From contig NZ_SMKX01000004.1 of assembly GCF_004349055.1 (NCBI RefSeq), forward strand, positions 62,001 through 126,000: DNA of 64,000 nucleotides, in the 5' to 3' direction. The notes below the pieces were generated by a model. That model was not told where the DNA came from. It did no database searches and was given only the letters and a program-made list of their open reading frames with translations. The stretch comes from Kribbella antibiotica (GTDB lineage Bacteria; Actinomycetota; Actinomycetes; Propionibacteriales; Kribbellaceae). Positions 25,282 to 33,263 of this stretch are shown one piece after another (within the stretch, counting starts at the first letter, position 1; each line of letters opens with the position of its first letter). The position numbers were made by a program, and so were the translations under genes.

Positions 25282-26389
25282 AGGTCATCCCTGCTTTCAC
25301 CAGGCGTTCGCGCAGTGCCGGACCCATCGCCGCGGCGGTGGTGGTCTGGCCGGCTGTTTCCGGGAGATCGTCCAGAGAGAGACAGAGAGCGCTCTCCCCG
25401 AGCATCTTGGCGGTCTCGTCGTATCCAGGGTCGCCACCGGCGACCTCGGTGATCACTTGCTTGCCACCACCGCGGCCGACGAAACGAACCTTGAACCAGG
25501 ACTTCGCGCGCGTCTCCGGGCTCGGCCCGTCACCGGGCTGGAGCCGCCCGAGCAAGGCCTTCCGAGCCTGCGGGATCTGCGCGGCGGCGGCGAGCAGCGC
25601 GACGCCACCGATGCCTCCGGCAACCATCGGCAGGTGTTTGACGGCCGCGTAGTGCGAGTAGCGGAAGTCCGGTCCATAACTGTCCAGCAGGCGAGCCGAG
25701 TAGCCGACAATCTGCGGATCTACGGTCGGCAACGGCACGGCCCAGAAGCCCTGCTGCCGGTGGATCCGCCCGGTGACCGCTCTCGCGCTGCGGCCGACCG
25801 GTCGCACTTCGGCCTTCTTGCGGGCTTGGTGCGCTTCGAGGTTCTGCTTCGGCCGCGAGAACGCGGTGATCGCGGTGTGGAAGGTGCCACCCGACGGCTT
25901 ACCGCCGGCCCGCACCAGACCGTCGACCGCGATCGGCACACTCGCCGGCAACTGCTCGACCGTGAACTGCACACCGAGGTCGTACGGGATCGAGTCGAAT
26001 CCGCAGGCGTGAATAATCCGGGCGCCGGTCTGAAGAGCGCGTTCGTGGTACTTCGCGTACATCCGGTCCACGAACTCCGGCTCGCCGGTCAGATCCAGGT
26101 AGTCGGTCCCCGCCTCGGCACACGCGGCCACGAGCGGTTCGCCGTACTGGATGTAGGGGCCGACGGTCGTGACGACGAGCCGCGTCGACTCGGCGAGCGC
26201 TTTCAGCGACGCCGGGTCGGTCACGTCCGCGATCAATACGTCTTTGCCGAACGGTTCGAGCTTGGCGCGATTCCGCCCGGCCACGGCCCACTTGAGCTCC
26301 GCGGGCGCGTTCTTCTCCAGATACTCCGCGGTGAGCGCTCCGGTGAAGCCACTCGCGCCGAGCAGGACTACGTCGTACGGGCGACTCAT
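25253..26389 (-). CDS. Saccharopine dehydrogenase-like / trans-acting enoyl reductase family protein
   Basis: The 378-residue protein opens with a Rossmann fold, YDVVLLGASGFTGALTAEYL, and continues with DLTGEPEFVDRMYAKYHERA and IIHACGFDSIPYDLGV, which are signatures of the mycobacterial Rv2449c/Rv2953 enoyl-reductase-like family. These act on lipid or polyketide chains; the reaction here is unproven. ATG 26389 overlaps the SDR stop by four bases (ATGA). A much longer open frame upstream is a shadow of the SDR gene. Confidence 0.85.
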   Translation of the reverse strand: MSRPYDVVLLGASGFTGALTAEYLEKNAPAELKWAVAGRNRAKLEPFGKDVLIADVTDPASLKALAESTRLVVTTVGPYIQYGEPLVAACAEAGTDYLDLTGEPEFVDRMYAKYHERALQTGARIIHACGFDSIPYDLGVQFTVEQLPASVPIAVDGLVRAGGKPSGGTFHTAITAFSRPKQNLEAHQARKKAEVRPVGRSARAVTGRIHRQQGFWAVPLPTVDPQIVGYSARLLDSYGPDFRYSHYAAVKHLPMVAGGIGGVALLAAAAQIPQARKALLGRLQPGDGPSPETRAKSWFKVRFVGRGGGKQVITEVAGGDPGYDETAKMLGESALCLSLDDLPETAGQTTTAAAMGPALRERLVKAGMTFATLSTTDY

Positions 26390-27279
26390 CGACCGGTGGC
26401 CTTCTCGGTGTCGGCGAGGCCGCCGGCGCCTGACGCGCGTGACGACGCGGCTGCGCCGCGGGCCTCGATGTCGGCGAGCGCTGCCCGGTCTGCCTTCGGC
26501 ACGCTGAAGCGCGATCCGGCCTCGATCACGTGCGGGATGAGCCAGCGGAACACCTTCAGTACGCCGATCCACTCCGGCACGTGCACAGTCCGCTTGCGAC
26601 GCTTGATGCCGTCGGTGAACTTGCCGACCGCGAACTCCAGCGGGTAGACCTTGCTGGCCAGCGGGATGCCGGTCCGCACCTTGCCGAACACCGGGTGGTC
26701 GTCGACACCGCGCACCATGTCGGTGTCCACGAACGTCATGTGCGCCACGCCGACTCGCACGCCCAGGTGCTTCAGCTCGGGTCGCAGTGTGTCGCCCATC
26801 GCCTCGACGCCGGCCTTGGCGACGTTGTACGACGCCAGCCCCGGAACGTGCACGACGGCTGCGAGCGACGACACGAGCAGCAGGTAACCCTTGCTCTCGA
26901 GCAGGTAGGGCAGCGTCAGGTGCACTGTGCGCCACACGCCGTACAGGTCGACGTCGAGCACGCGCTCCCAGACGGCGGGGTCCATGCTGCGGGTGAAGCC
27001 CGGTGCGGCGATACCAGCGTTGGCCATCACCACGTCGATCCGGCCATAGCGTGCGTGGACCGACTCGATCGCCGTACGGAGCGACTCGGTGTCGGTGACG
27101 TCGGCCTCCCACCAGCCTGCGTCGGGGCCGCAATCCTCGGCCACCTGCTTCAGCTCGTCCGGCTCCAGACCGATCAGAGCGAGCTTGGCGCCGTCCTTCG
27201 CGAGGCTCCGGGCCACGGCGGCGCCGATCCCGCGAGACGCTCCGGTGATGAGGACAACCTGTCCGGGCAGCGGTCGCAT
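26386..27279 (-). CDS. Short-chain dehydrogenase/reductase (SDR)
   Basis: The 297-residue enzyme has the classical SDR cofactor motif TGASRGIG (about 12-19), MANAGIA, and the catalytic LVSSLAAV ... YNVAKAG (Ser, Tyr, Lys). The NAD(P)H-dependent oxidoreductase sits first in an operon with the enoyl-reductase-like and epoxide-hydrolase-like genes, suggesting a lipid or xenobiotic pathway. ATG 27279 has GAGGAA upstream. A TetR gene is divergent and two operator palindromes lie between. Confidence 0.9.
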   Translation of the reverse strand: MRPLPGQVVLITGASRGIGAAVARSLAKDGAKLALIGLEPDELKQVAEDCGPDAGWWEADVTDTESLRTAIESVHARYGRIDVVMANAGIAAPGFTRSMDPAVWERVLDVDLYGVWRTVHLTLPYLLESKGYLLLVSSLAAVVHVPGLASYNVAKAGVEAMGDTLRPELKHLGVRVGVAHMTFVDTDMVRGVDDHPVFGKVRTGIPLASKVYPLEFAVGKFTDGIKRRKRTVHVPEWIGVLKVFRWLIPHVIEAGSRFSVPKADRAALADIEARGAAASSRASGAGGLADTEKATGR

Positions 27280-27300
27280 CTGTGTTCCTCCGGCTCTAGC

Positions 27301-27348
27301 TGTTGAGTGGATACTCAACAGTAAGTGCTTATTGAGCCAATACTCAAT
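27301..27348. promoter_or_regulatory. Paired TetR operators of the SDR operon
   Basis: TGTTGAGT-GGAT-ACTCAACA (27301-27320) is a perfect inverted repeat and ATTGAG-CCAATA-CTCAAT (27331-27348) is a second one. Their centres are 29 bp apart. Both lie between the divergent SDR and TetR starts, and the second runs into the TetR -10 box TAGACT (27348-27353). Confidence 0.8.
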
Positions 27349-27360
27349 AGACTGGCCCGT

Positions 27361-27951
27361 ATGAGCCAGACCTCATCCGCCAGACTGCGCCCCGACGAGC
27401 GCCGCGCCCAGATCCTCGAGGCCGCCCGCCAGGTGCTCCTGGACGACCCGCACCGCGAGCTCACGGTCGAGCTGGTCGCCGCCGAGGCGAAGGTCTCCCC
27501 TGCTCTGCTCTTCCACTACTTCGGCTCGAAGAAGAAGTTCCAGTACGCCGTCATCGAGGAAGCCGCCGCCGAGATCCTGCTCCGTACGGCGCCCGACCAG
27601 TCCCTCCCGCCGGCCGAGCAGCTCCGCGCCGGGATCCGCGCCTTCGTCCGCGCCGTCCTCGAGGCTCCGCAGCTCTACCGCGCCACCCTCTTGATGTCCG
27701 CCGCCGGCGACCCCGAGATCCGTAAGCTCCACAAAGAGATCCGCGGCGTCTTCAGCACCTGGGTCATCGGCGCCGTTCGCGAACGCGGCCTCGAGATCAC
27801 CCCAGTCGTCGAACTAGCCCTCCACGGCTGGCAGGGCTACGTAGAACAAACCCTCCTCACCTGGATCGAAGACCCCACCATCACCGCCGACGAGCTCGAG
27901 CACCTCTGCGAGCACTCCCTCGATGCGATCGTCGCGACCACGCAGCACTAA
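27361..27951 (+). CDS. TetR-family repressor
   Basis: The 196-residue protein has an N-terminal helix-turn-helix (ELVAAEAKVSPALLFHYFGS) and a variable helical ligand domain. It probably represses both itself and the divergent SDR operon through the palindromes at 27301-27348. ATG 27361 lies seven bases after TAGACT with no Shine-Dalgarno, so a leaderless mRNA is likely. The ligand is unknown, perhaps an acyl-CoA or a lipid judging from the operon. Confidence 0.9.
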   Translation: MSQTSSARLRPDERRAQILEAARQVLLDDPHRELTVELVAAEAKVSPALLFHYFGSKKKFQYAVIEEAAAEILLRTAPDQSLPPAEQLRAGIRAFVRAVLEAPQLYRATLLMSAAGDPEIRKLHKEIRGVFSTWVIGAVRERGLEITPVVELALHGWQGYVEQTLLTWIEDPTITADELEHLCEHSLDAIVATTQH

Positions 27952-28045
27952 CGTCCGAAAATCCGGAGACCCGCCTCCGTCCCTCCGAACGCTAACTGCT
28001 GCACTCCCCCTTGCCGCGACCGCGAGTAGCGCCAGCGTGCGACCA
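27952..28045. other. 3' flank of the TetR gene before repeat block B
   Basis: No gene, terminator or recognisable site is seen in these 94 bases; the repeat block begins about 28046. Confidence 0.35.
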
Positions 28046-28222
28046 GCATCGAGTGTGCCGACCATGTCGCCGGATATCGATTTCCGGCGACACACTCCGC
28101 ACACTCGACAACCCAGAACGCCCAGTGGGTTCACTCGGCGGCGCAAAGGCCCAGTCGCCCACTGGGTTCACTCGGTGGTCGCACGGTGGGTTCAGTGGGC
28201 GTCGCACGGTGGGTTCACTCGC
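28046..28222 (+). repeat. Repeat block B: one head-plus-tail unit
   Basis: The head is at 28066-28097 and includes a near-perfect palindrome, GTCGCCGGA-N8-TCCGGCGAC (28066-28091), the best preserved of the family. The tail has GTGGGTTCA-like cores at 28124, 28161, 28185 and 28208; the last two are 23 bp apart and the two before them 24. The unit follows the TetR gene and precedes xth, on the same strand sense as blocks A and C. Confidence 0.85.
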
Positions 28223-28260
28223 GGCTGCGTGCCGACGGCGGGCGTCGGGGATGTTCAGGC

Positions 28261-28266
28261 TAGGGT
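28261..28266 (+). promoter_or_regulatory. -10 box of xth, leaderless start
   Basis: TAGGGT ends six bases before the GTG start of the exonuclease gene, with no Shine-Dalgarno. Confidence 0.45.
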
Positions 28267-28272
28267 TCGCTG

Positions 28273-29076
28273 GTGCTGACGGTTGCCACGGTGAATGTGA
28301 ATGGGATCAGAGCTGCCTATCGCCGCGGGATGGCGCCCTGGCTAGCGGAGATTGATCCGGATTTGCTGCTGATGCAGGAAGTTCGGGCGACCGACGAGGT
28401 GTTGCGTGATCACCTCGGGGGTGACTGGAACATCGCCCACGCGGAGCCGGCGATCGACGGGCACAAGGGTCGCGCCGGAGTTGCGGTTGCGAGTCGGCGG
28501 CCGATCAAGGACGTTCGGATCGACGTCGGCCCGGAGCGGTTCGCCGATACTGGGCGCTGGGTCGAGGCAGACGTCGTACTGGATGACGGGTCGGTGCTGA
28601 CTGCGGTCAGCGTCTATGTCTTCACCGGCGAGTTCGAGACGCCGCCGCGGCAGGAAGAGAAGTACGCGTTCCTGGACGCGATGACGGCCCGGCTCACCGA
28701 GCTGCGCGCCGACGGCCGGCACGTGCTGATGTGCGGCGACCTGAACATCGCGCACCGCGAGGAAGACCTCAAGGCCTGGAAGGCGAACCGGAAGAAGAGC
28801 GGTTTTCTGCCGGAAGAGCGGGCCTGGATGGATCGTTTGTTCGAGGCCGGCTGGGTCGACCTCGGCCGCCGGTTCGGCGGTGAGGGCCCCGGCCCTTATT
28901 CCTGGTGGTCCTGGCGCGGCAAGGCCTTCGACAACGACGCGGGCTGGCGCATCGACTACCAGATCGCCTCCCCCGGTTTCGCCGAGCTCGCCACCGGCTG
29001 CGAGATCCACCGCGCCCCGACGTACGCCGAGCGCTGGAGCGACCACGCTCCGGTCGTGGCAACGTACGAGATCTAG
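28273..29076 (+). CDS. xth: Exodeoxyribonuclease III / AP endonuclease
   Basis: The 267-residue enzyme of the EEP superfamily cuts abasic sites and removes 3' blocks. It has VATVNVNGIRAA, the catalytic acid in MQEVRA, GDLNIAHREEDL, and the terminal SDHAPVVATYE with Asp-His. Length and motifs match ExoA/XthA. It starts with GTG 28273 shortly after TAGGGT. It acts in base-excision repair together with glycosylases such as the HhH-GPD protein at 16.6 kb. Confidence 0.95.
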   Translation: MLTVATVNVNGIRAAYRRGMAPWLAEIDPDLLLMQEVRATDEVLRDHLGGDWNIAHAEPAIDGHKGRAGVAVASRRPIKDVRIDVGPERFADTGRWVEADVVLDDGSVLTAVSVYVFTGEFETPPRQEEKYAFLDAMTARLTELRADGRHVLMCGDLNIAHREEDLKAWKANRKKSGFLPEERAWMDRLFEAGWVDLGRRFGGEGPGPYSWWSWRGKAFDNDAGWRIDYQIASPGFAELATGCEIHRAPTYAERWSDHAPVVATYEI

Positions 29077-29102
29077 GCGCAGCGCGCCGACGCGCGGGCG
29101 GG

Positions 29103-29108
29103 TAGTCT
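29103..29108 (+). promoter_or_regulatory. -10 box of ptrB, leaderless start
   Basis: TAGTCT stands seven bases before ATG 29116. No Shine-Dalgarno is visible. Confidence 0.45.
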
Positions 29109-29115
29109 CGCCCGC

Positions 29116-31200
29116 ATGTCCGAGTTGAACAGTGCTGTAGAGCCGCCCGTCGCTGCGAAGAAGCCGATCGAACGCACCCATCACGGCGATGTGTTCGTCG
29201 ACGACTACGAGTGGCTGCGCGACAAGACCAACGACGAGGTGCTCGGGTATCTCCGGGCCGAGAACGAGTACACCGAGGCCCGCACCGGCCACCTCGAATC
29301 GTTGCGTGAGGCAATCTTCACGGAGATCTCGGACCGCACGCTGCAGACCGACCTGAGTGTGCCGGCCCGGCGCGGCGAGTACTGGTACTACGCCCGCACG
29401 GTGGAGGGCCAGCAGTACGGCATCCACTGCCGGGTCAAGGTGAACGGCGACGAGCCGCCGGCGCTGGACGCCGAGATCGCCGGTGAAGAGGTGCTGCTCG
29501 ACGGCAACCTGGTCGCGGGCGACTCGGAGTTCTTCTCGCTCGGGACCGTTGACGTCTCCCCCAACGGTCAGCTGCTCGCCTACTCCGTCGACCTCAAGGG
29601 CGACGAGCGCTTCACGCTGCGCATCAAGGACCTGAACACCGGCGAGCTCCTGGCCGACGAGCTGCCCGAGGTTCACTACGGCTCGGCGTGGTCGGCCGAC
29701 GGTTCGACGATCTTCTACACCAAGGTCGACGACGCCTGGCGCCCCTTCCAGATCTGGCGGCACACGCTCGGCGCGGCCGAGGACGTGCTCGTACTCGAGG
29801 AGCCGGACGAGCGGTACTGGGTCGGTGTCGACCTGACCCGCAACGAGCAGGCGATCATCGTCGCGCTCGGCAGCAAGCTCACCAGCGAGGTCTACCTGCT
29901 CGACGCCAACAACCCGACCGGCGACCTGGTCCTGGTTGCTGAGCGCCGCGAGGGCGTCGAGTACGACGTCGAGCACGCGGGCGACCAGCTCCTGATCACG
30001 CACAACGCCGACGCGGCGAACTTCTCGCTGGCCACGGCCACCCTGGAGGCACCGGGCGAGTGGACGACCATCCTCGAGGGCGACGAGTCGAGCCGGCTGC
30101 TCGGCGCCGACGCGTTCGCCGATCACGTCATCCTCTACCGCCGTCGCGACGCGCTGACCGAGCTCGCGATCATGCGCCGTACCGAGGAAGGCTTCAGCGC
30201 GCCCGAGACGCTCGAGTTCGACGAGCCGATCTACACGGTCTCCCCCGGCCGCAACGACGAGTGGAGCGACACCCGGTACCGGTTCGGCTACACCTCGCTC
30301 GTGACGCCCGGTACGACGTACGACGTGGATGTCGCCACTGGCGAGCGCCGTGTGCTCAAGCAGCAGCCGGTGCTTGGCGGTGTCGACCTGAGCGCCTACA
30401 CGCAGTACCGGGAGTGGGCGGTCGCGGCGGACGGCACGAAGGTGCCGGTCTCCCTGGTCGCACGCAAGGACGTCGCCAAGGACGGCAACGCGCCGGTCGT
30501 GCTCTACGGCTACGGCTCGTACGAGAGCTCGATGGACCCGTGGTTCTCCATTCCGCGCCTGTCGATGCTGGACCGCGGTGTGGTGTTCGCGATCGCGCAC
30601 GTGCGTGGTGGCGGTGAGCTGGGCCGGCACTGGTACGACAACGGCAAGACGCTCACCAAGCGGAACACGTTCACGGACTTCATCGCCGCGACTGAGCACC
30701 TCGTCAAGGAGGGCTGGACGCGCCCGGAGCGGATCGTCGCGCAGGGCGGCAGCGCCGGTGGTCTACTGATGGGCGCAGTGGCGAACCTGGCTCCGCAGGC
30801 CTTTGGCGGCATTGTTGCCGAGGTCCCGTTTGTCGACGCGCTGACCACGATCCTCGACCCGTCATTGCCACTGACGGTGATCGAATGGGAAGAGTGGGGA
30901 AATCCCCTCGAGGACGCGGCCGTCTACGAGTACATGAAGTCCTACTCGCCGTACGAGAACGTCACCGCGCAGCAGTACCCGCGCATCCTGGCGATCACCA
31001 GCTTGAACGACACCCGCGTGTTCTTCGTCGAGCCGGCGAAGTGGGTGGCGAAACTCCGTTCCACCGCCGCCGGCGAGGTCGACGTCCTGCTGAAGACCGA
31101 GATGGAGGCCGGGCACGGCGGCCGCAGCGGCCGGTACGACGCCTGGCGCGAGGTCGCGTTCACCCTCGCCTGGGAGCTCGACACCCTCGGTCTGGCGTAA
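29116..31200 (+). CDS. ptrB: Oligopeptidase B (S9A serine peptidase)
   Basis: The 694-residue peptidase cleaves short peptides after basic residues. An N-terminal seven-bladed propeller covers about 75-410 and the hydrolase domain follows. The nucleophile is in GGSAGGLLMG (Ser about 546), the Asp is in SLNDTRVFF and the His is in AGHGGRSGR. It has no signal peptide. It is a single-gene unit ended by the strong terminator at 31217. The identity as oligopeptidase B rather than prolyl oligopeptidase rests on overall pattern and is likely. Confidence 0.93.
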   Translation: MSELNSAVEPPVAAKKPIERTHHGDVFVDDYEWLRDKTNDEVLGYLRAENEYTEARTGHLESLREAIFTEISDRTLQTDLSVPARRGEYWYYARTVEGQQYGIHCRVKVNGDEPPALDAEIAGEEVLLDGNLVAGDSEFFSLGTVDVSPNGQLLAYSVDLKGDERFTLRIKDLNTGELLADELPEVHYGSAWSADGSTIFYTKVDDAWRPFQIWRHTLGAAEDVLVLEEPDERYWVGVDLTRNEQAIIVALGSKLTSEVYLLDANNPTGDLVLVAERREGVEYDVEHAGDQLLITHNADAANFSLATATLEAPGEWTTILEGDESSRLLGADAFADHVILYRRRDALTELAIMRRTEEGFSAPETLEFDEPIYTVSPGRNDEWSDTRYRFGYTSLVTPGTTYDVDVATGERRVLKQQPVLGGVDLSAYTQYREWAVAADGTKVPVSLVARKDVAKDGNAPVVLYGYGSYESSMDPWFSIPRLSMLDRGVVFAIAHVRGGGELGRHWYDNGKTLTKRNTFTDFIAATEHLVKEGWTRPERIVAQGGSAGGLLMGAVANLAPQAFGGIVAEVPFVDALTTILDPSLPLTVIEWEEWGNPLEDAAVYEYMKSYSPYENVTAQQYPRILAITSLNDTRVFFVEPAKWVAKLRSTAAGEVDVLLKTEMEAGHGGRSGRYDAWREVAFTLAWELDTLGLA

Positions 31201-31216
31201 GTTTTCAGGGAATATC

Positions 31217-31270
31217 AGCCTGGTTCGATGTGTTGTGCACCACAGTACAAACACTCGAACCAGGCTTTTT
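31217..31270 (+). terminator. Rho-independent terminator of ptrB
   Basis: A 12-bp perfect stem AGCCTGGTTCGA / TCGAACCAGGCT (31217-31228 and 31255-31266) is extended inside by GTGTT/AACAC. It is followed by a T run (31266-31270). It starts 16 bases after the ptrB stop. Confidence 0.88.
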
Positions 31271-31416
31271 CTGTACGGATTCTCAGGCTTTTCAGCGGCG
31301 AGCCGGTGGACACTTCCCGGCAATTGCCTGTGCTGGCGTGCGTTCCGGCGGACAAGCGTGCCGTTGGGTACCGGAATGCGGAGAACGCAGCGCCGGGAAC
31401 TCTCAGGGAAAGTTCA

Positions 31417-31434
31417 GGGAGTTTACACACTCCC
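31417..31434. promoter_or_regulatory. Inverted repeat upstream of the second sigma factor
   Basis: GGGAGT-TTACAC-ACTCCC is a perfect 6-bp inverted repeat about 60 bases before the sigma gene, and could be a regulator site. CAGGGA recurs just before it. Confidence 0.4.
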
Positions 31435-31492
31435 GTGGAATCTTGAACCCTAGTCGAGCGTTGCTCTCCATGTAACGACGAAGGGAGTTTCG

Positions 31493-32452
31493 GTGGCTCG
31501 CATGGCTCGTGTCCGCAGCATGGACGAGGGTATCGACGGCAAGGACAGCGTCGGCCTGTATCTCGAAGAGATCGCCCGTACGCCGTTGCTGACGGCAGAA
31601 GAAGAGGTCGAGCTCGCTGAAACGGTTGAGGCAGGACTCCTCGCGGAGCAACTGCTGGCCGAGGGGCGGGTTGGACGGAAGAAGGGCGGAGCGCCCAAAT
31701 ATGCCACGGCCGACGAGCTGGAGTGGCTGGCGGAGGAAGGCCAGCGTGCCCAGCAGCGGTTCGTGACGGCGAACCTGCGCCTGGTGGTATCGATCGCCCG
31801 CCGGTACGGACGTTCCCAGATGCCGCTGCTGGACCTGGTCCAGGAAGGCAACACGGGACTGATCCGCGCGGTGGAGAAGTTCGACTACCGCAAGGGATTC
31901 AAGTTCTCGACGTACGCGACCTGGTGGGTGCGGCAGGCCATCACCCGCGGTATCGCGCAGCAGGCCCGAGTGGTCCGGCTGCCGGTGCACGTGGTGGAGC
32001 AGCTGAATCAGATCGGGTCGGCCCGGCGGACGCTGGAGCGCAAGCTCGGGCGTGAACCGGAGGTCGAAGAGATCGCGGCGGAGCTGGACCTGGACCCGGA
32101 TCGGGTGACCGAACTGATCCGGATCGGCCGGGACCACATCAGCCTGGACAACCCGATCGACGACGAGGGTGAAACCTCGCTGGGTGACCTGATCGCGGCC
32201 GAGACCGCGCCGGGGCCCGACCAACTGGTCGCGGACGCGTCCGACCGATCGGGGCTGTTCAGCCTGGTCGATCAGCTCGACCCGCGGTCGGCCGACGTGA
32301 TCCGGCGCCGCTACGGGCTGCACGACGGCCGCCAGGCCAAACTCGCCGACATCGGCGCCGTGCACGGCATCTCTGCCGAGCGCGTCCGCCAGATCGAGCG
32401 CGAGGCCCTGGGCCGGCTGCGCCTGATGGCCGACCCGAGCCTGGCCGCGTAA
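31493..32452 (+). CDS. Group 2 sigma factor of the sigma-70 family (SigB/HrdD-like)
   Basis: The 319-residue protein lacks the long N-terminal extension of the primary sigma factor. It has region 1.2 ([16 protein letters not shown]), region 2 ([20 protein letters not shown] and [14 protein letters not shown]), region 3 ([15 protein letters not shown]) and region 4 ([19 protein letters not shown]). It is an alternative, non-essential sigma factor, probably for stress or stationary phase. GTG 31493 has AGGGAG upstream. It is flanked by terminators on both sides, so it forms its own unit. It differs clearly from the sigA at 15.1 kb. Confidence 0.93.
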   Translation: MARMARVRSMDEGIDGKDSVGLYLEEIARTPLLTAEEEVELAETVEAGLLAEQLLAEGRVGRKKGGAPKYATADELEWLAEEGQRAQQRFVTANLRLVVSIARRYGRSQMPLLDLVQEGNTGLIRAVEKFDYRKGFKFSTYATWWVRQAITRGIAQQARVVRLPVHVVEQLNQIGSARRTLERKLGREPEVEEIAAELDLDPDRVTELIRIGRDHISLDNPIDDEGETSLGDLIAAETAPGPDQLVADASDRSGLFSLVDQLDPRSADVIRRRYGLHDGRQAKLADIGAVHGISAERVRQIEREALGRLRLMADPSLAA

Positions 32453-32476
32453 CCAGCACCCCGAAACCCCTCCGAA

Positions 32477-32513
32477 GGACCCCTGAGCCGCCCTCCTGGC
32501 TCGGGGGTCCTTT
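32477..32513. terminator. Bidirectional hairpin terminator
   Basis: GGACCCCTGAGCC and GGCTCGGGGGTCC form a 13-position stem with one G-T pair (32477-32489 and 32498-32510), followed by TTTCAG. It lies between the convergent sigma factor and HAD genes, so it can serve both. Confidence 0.8.
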
Positions 32514-32522
32514 CAGTTCCCG

Positions 32523-33221
32523 CTAGTTCCAGGCGTCGATCAGGGGCAGCAGCTCCGCCAATCGATGCACTGTCGCGTCCGGGGTCCCCTCGGTATGGCC
32601 GATCTGGCTCGCCGGGATCGCGCTGTGCGGGACGTGCGCGGCCCGCATCCCGGCGTTCTGAGCGCCCCACACGTCGTCGAAGAGCCTGTCGCCGACGTAC
32701 AGGCAGGCCGCCGGGTTCGCGACCCCGACCGCCTTCATCGCCGCCAAGAACGCCTCTGGGTGCGGCTTCGTGTACGGGATCTCGCTCGTGTAGACCGCGC
32801 CGTCCAGCAGCTCGAGGACGCCATCGCGGGCAAAGATCTCCTCGTGCCAGCGACGCTCCCACATCGTGTTCGACAGCACCCCGACCTTCAGGCCACGCTC
32901 TCGCAGTCCGCGCAGGGTCTCCAGCGCGTCCGGCTCGAGGATGGTGTGCGGCGTCCAACCGAGCTCGTACTGCGCTTGGGCGGCCTCGGTCATCTCGATC
33001 TCCGCGAGCAGGCACACCTCCGCCAGCGTGCCACTCAGGTGCTGATCACGCGAGCGCATCCAAATCGAGTTCTCCGCGTCGATCAGCCGCTTCGTCAGCT
33101 CGTCGGCACGCTCCTCGTCGATCAGCACCGCCACCGACCGCCACAACGCAGGCAGGTCGACGTCGTGCCAGGTCGCCAGGGTGCCACCCCAGTCGAACAG
33201 AACAGCCTCAATTTTCGTCAC
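32523..33221 (-). CDS. HAD-superfamily hydrolase
   Basis: About 232 residues carry the four HAD motifs: DWGGT (motif I, DxGGT), LSNT (II), the lysine in YTKPHP (III) and GDRLFDD (IV). This is a phosphatase or haloacid-dehalogenase-type enzyme with a helical cap. GTG 33221 (reading MTKIEAVLFDW) is preferred, although a TTG at 33251 is in frame. The substrate is unknown. Confidence 0.85.
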   Translation of the reverse strand: MTKIEAVLFDWGGTLATWHDVDLPALWRSVAVLIDEERADELTKRLIDAENSIWMRSRDQHLSGTLAEVCLLAEIEMTEAAQAQYELGWTPHTILEPDALETLRGLRERGLKVGVLSNTMWERRWHEEIFARDGVLELLDGAVYTSEIPYTKPHPEAFLAAMKAVGVANPAACLYVGDRLFDDVWGAQNAGMRAAHVPHSAIPASQIGHTEGTPDATVHRLAELLPLIDAWN

Positions 33222-33263
33222 GTCGGCAACCCTGTCAGACACCGCCGACAATCCGCTCCTGGT

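Noticed and set aside
28342-30699. Very long open frame on the minus strand, opposite ptrB and xth
   Set aside because: It is antisense to two genes with clear motifs and encodes an Arg/Val/Asp-rich sequence without any domain; a GC-rich codon-bias shadow.
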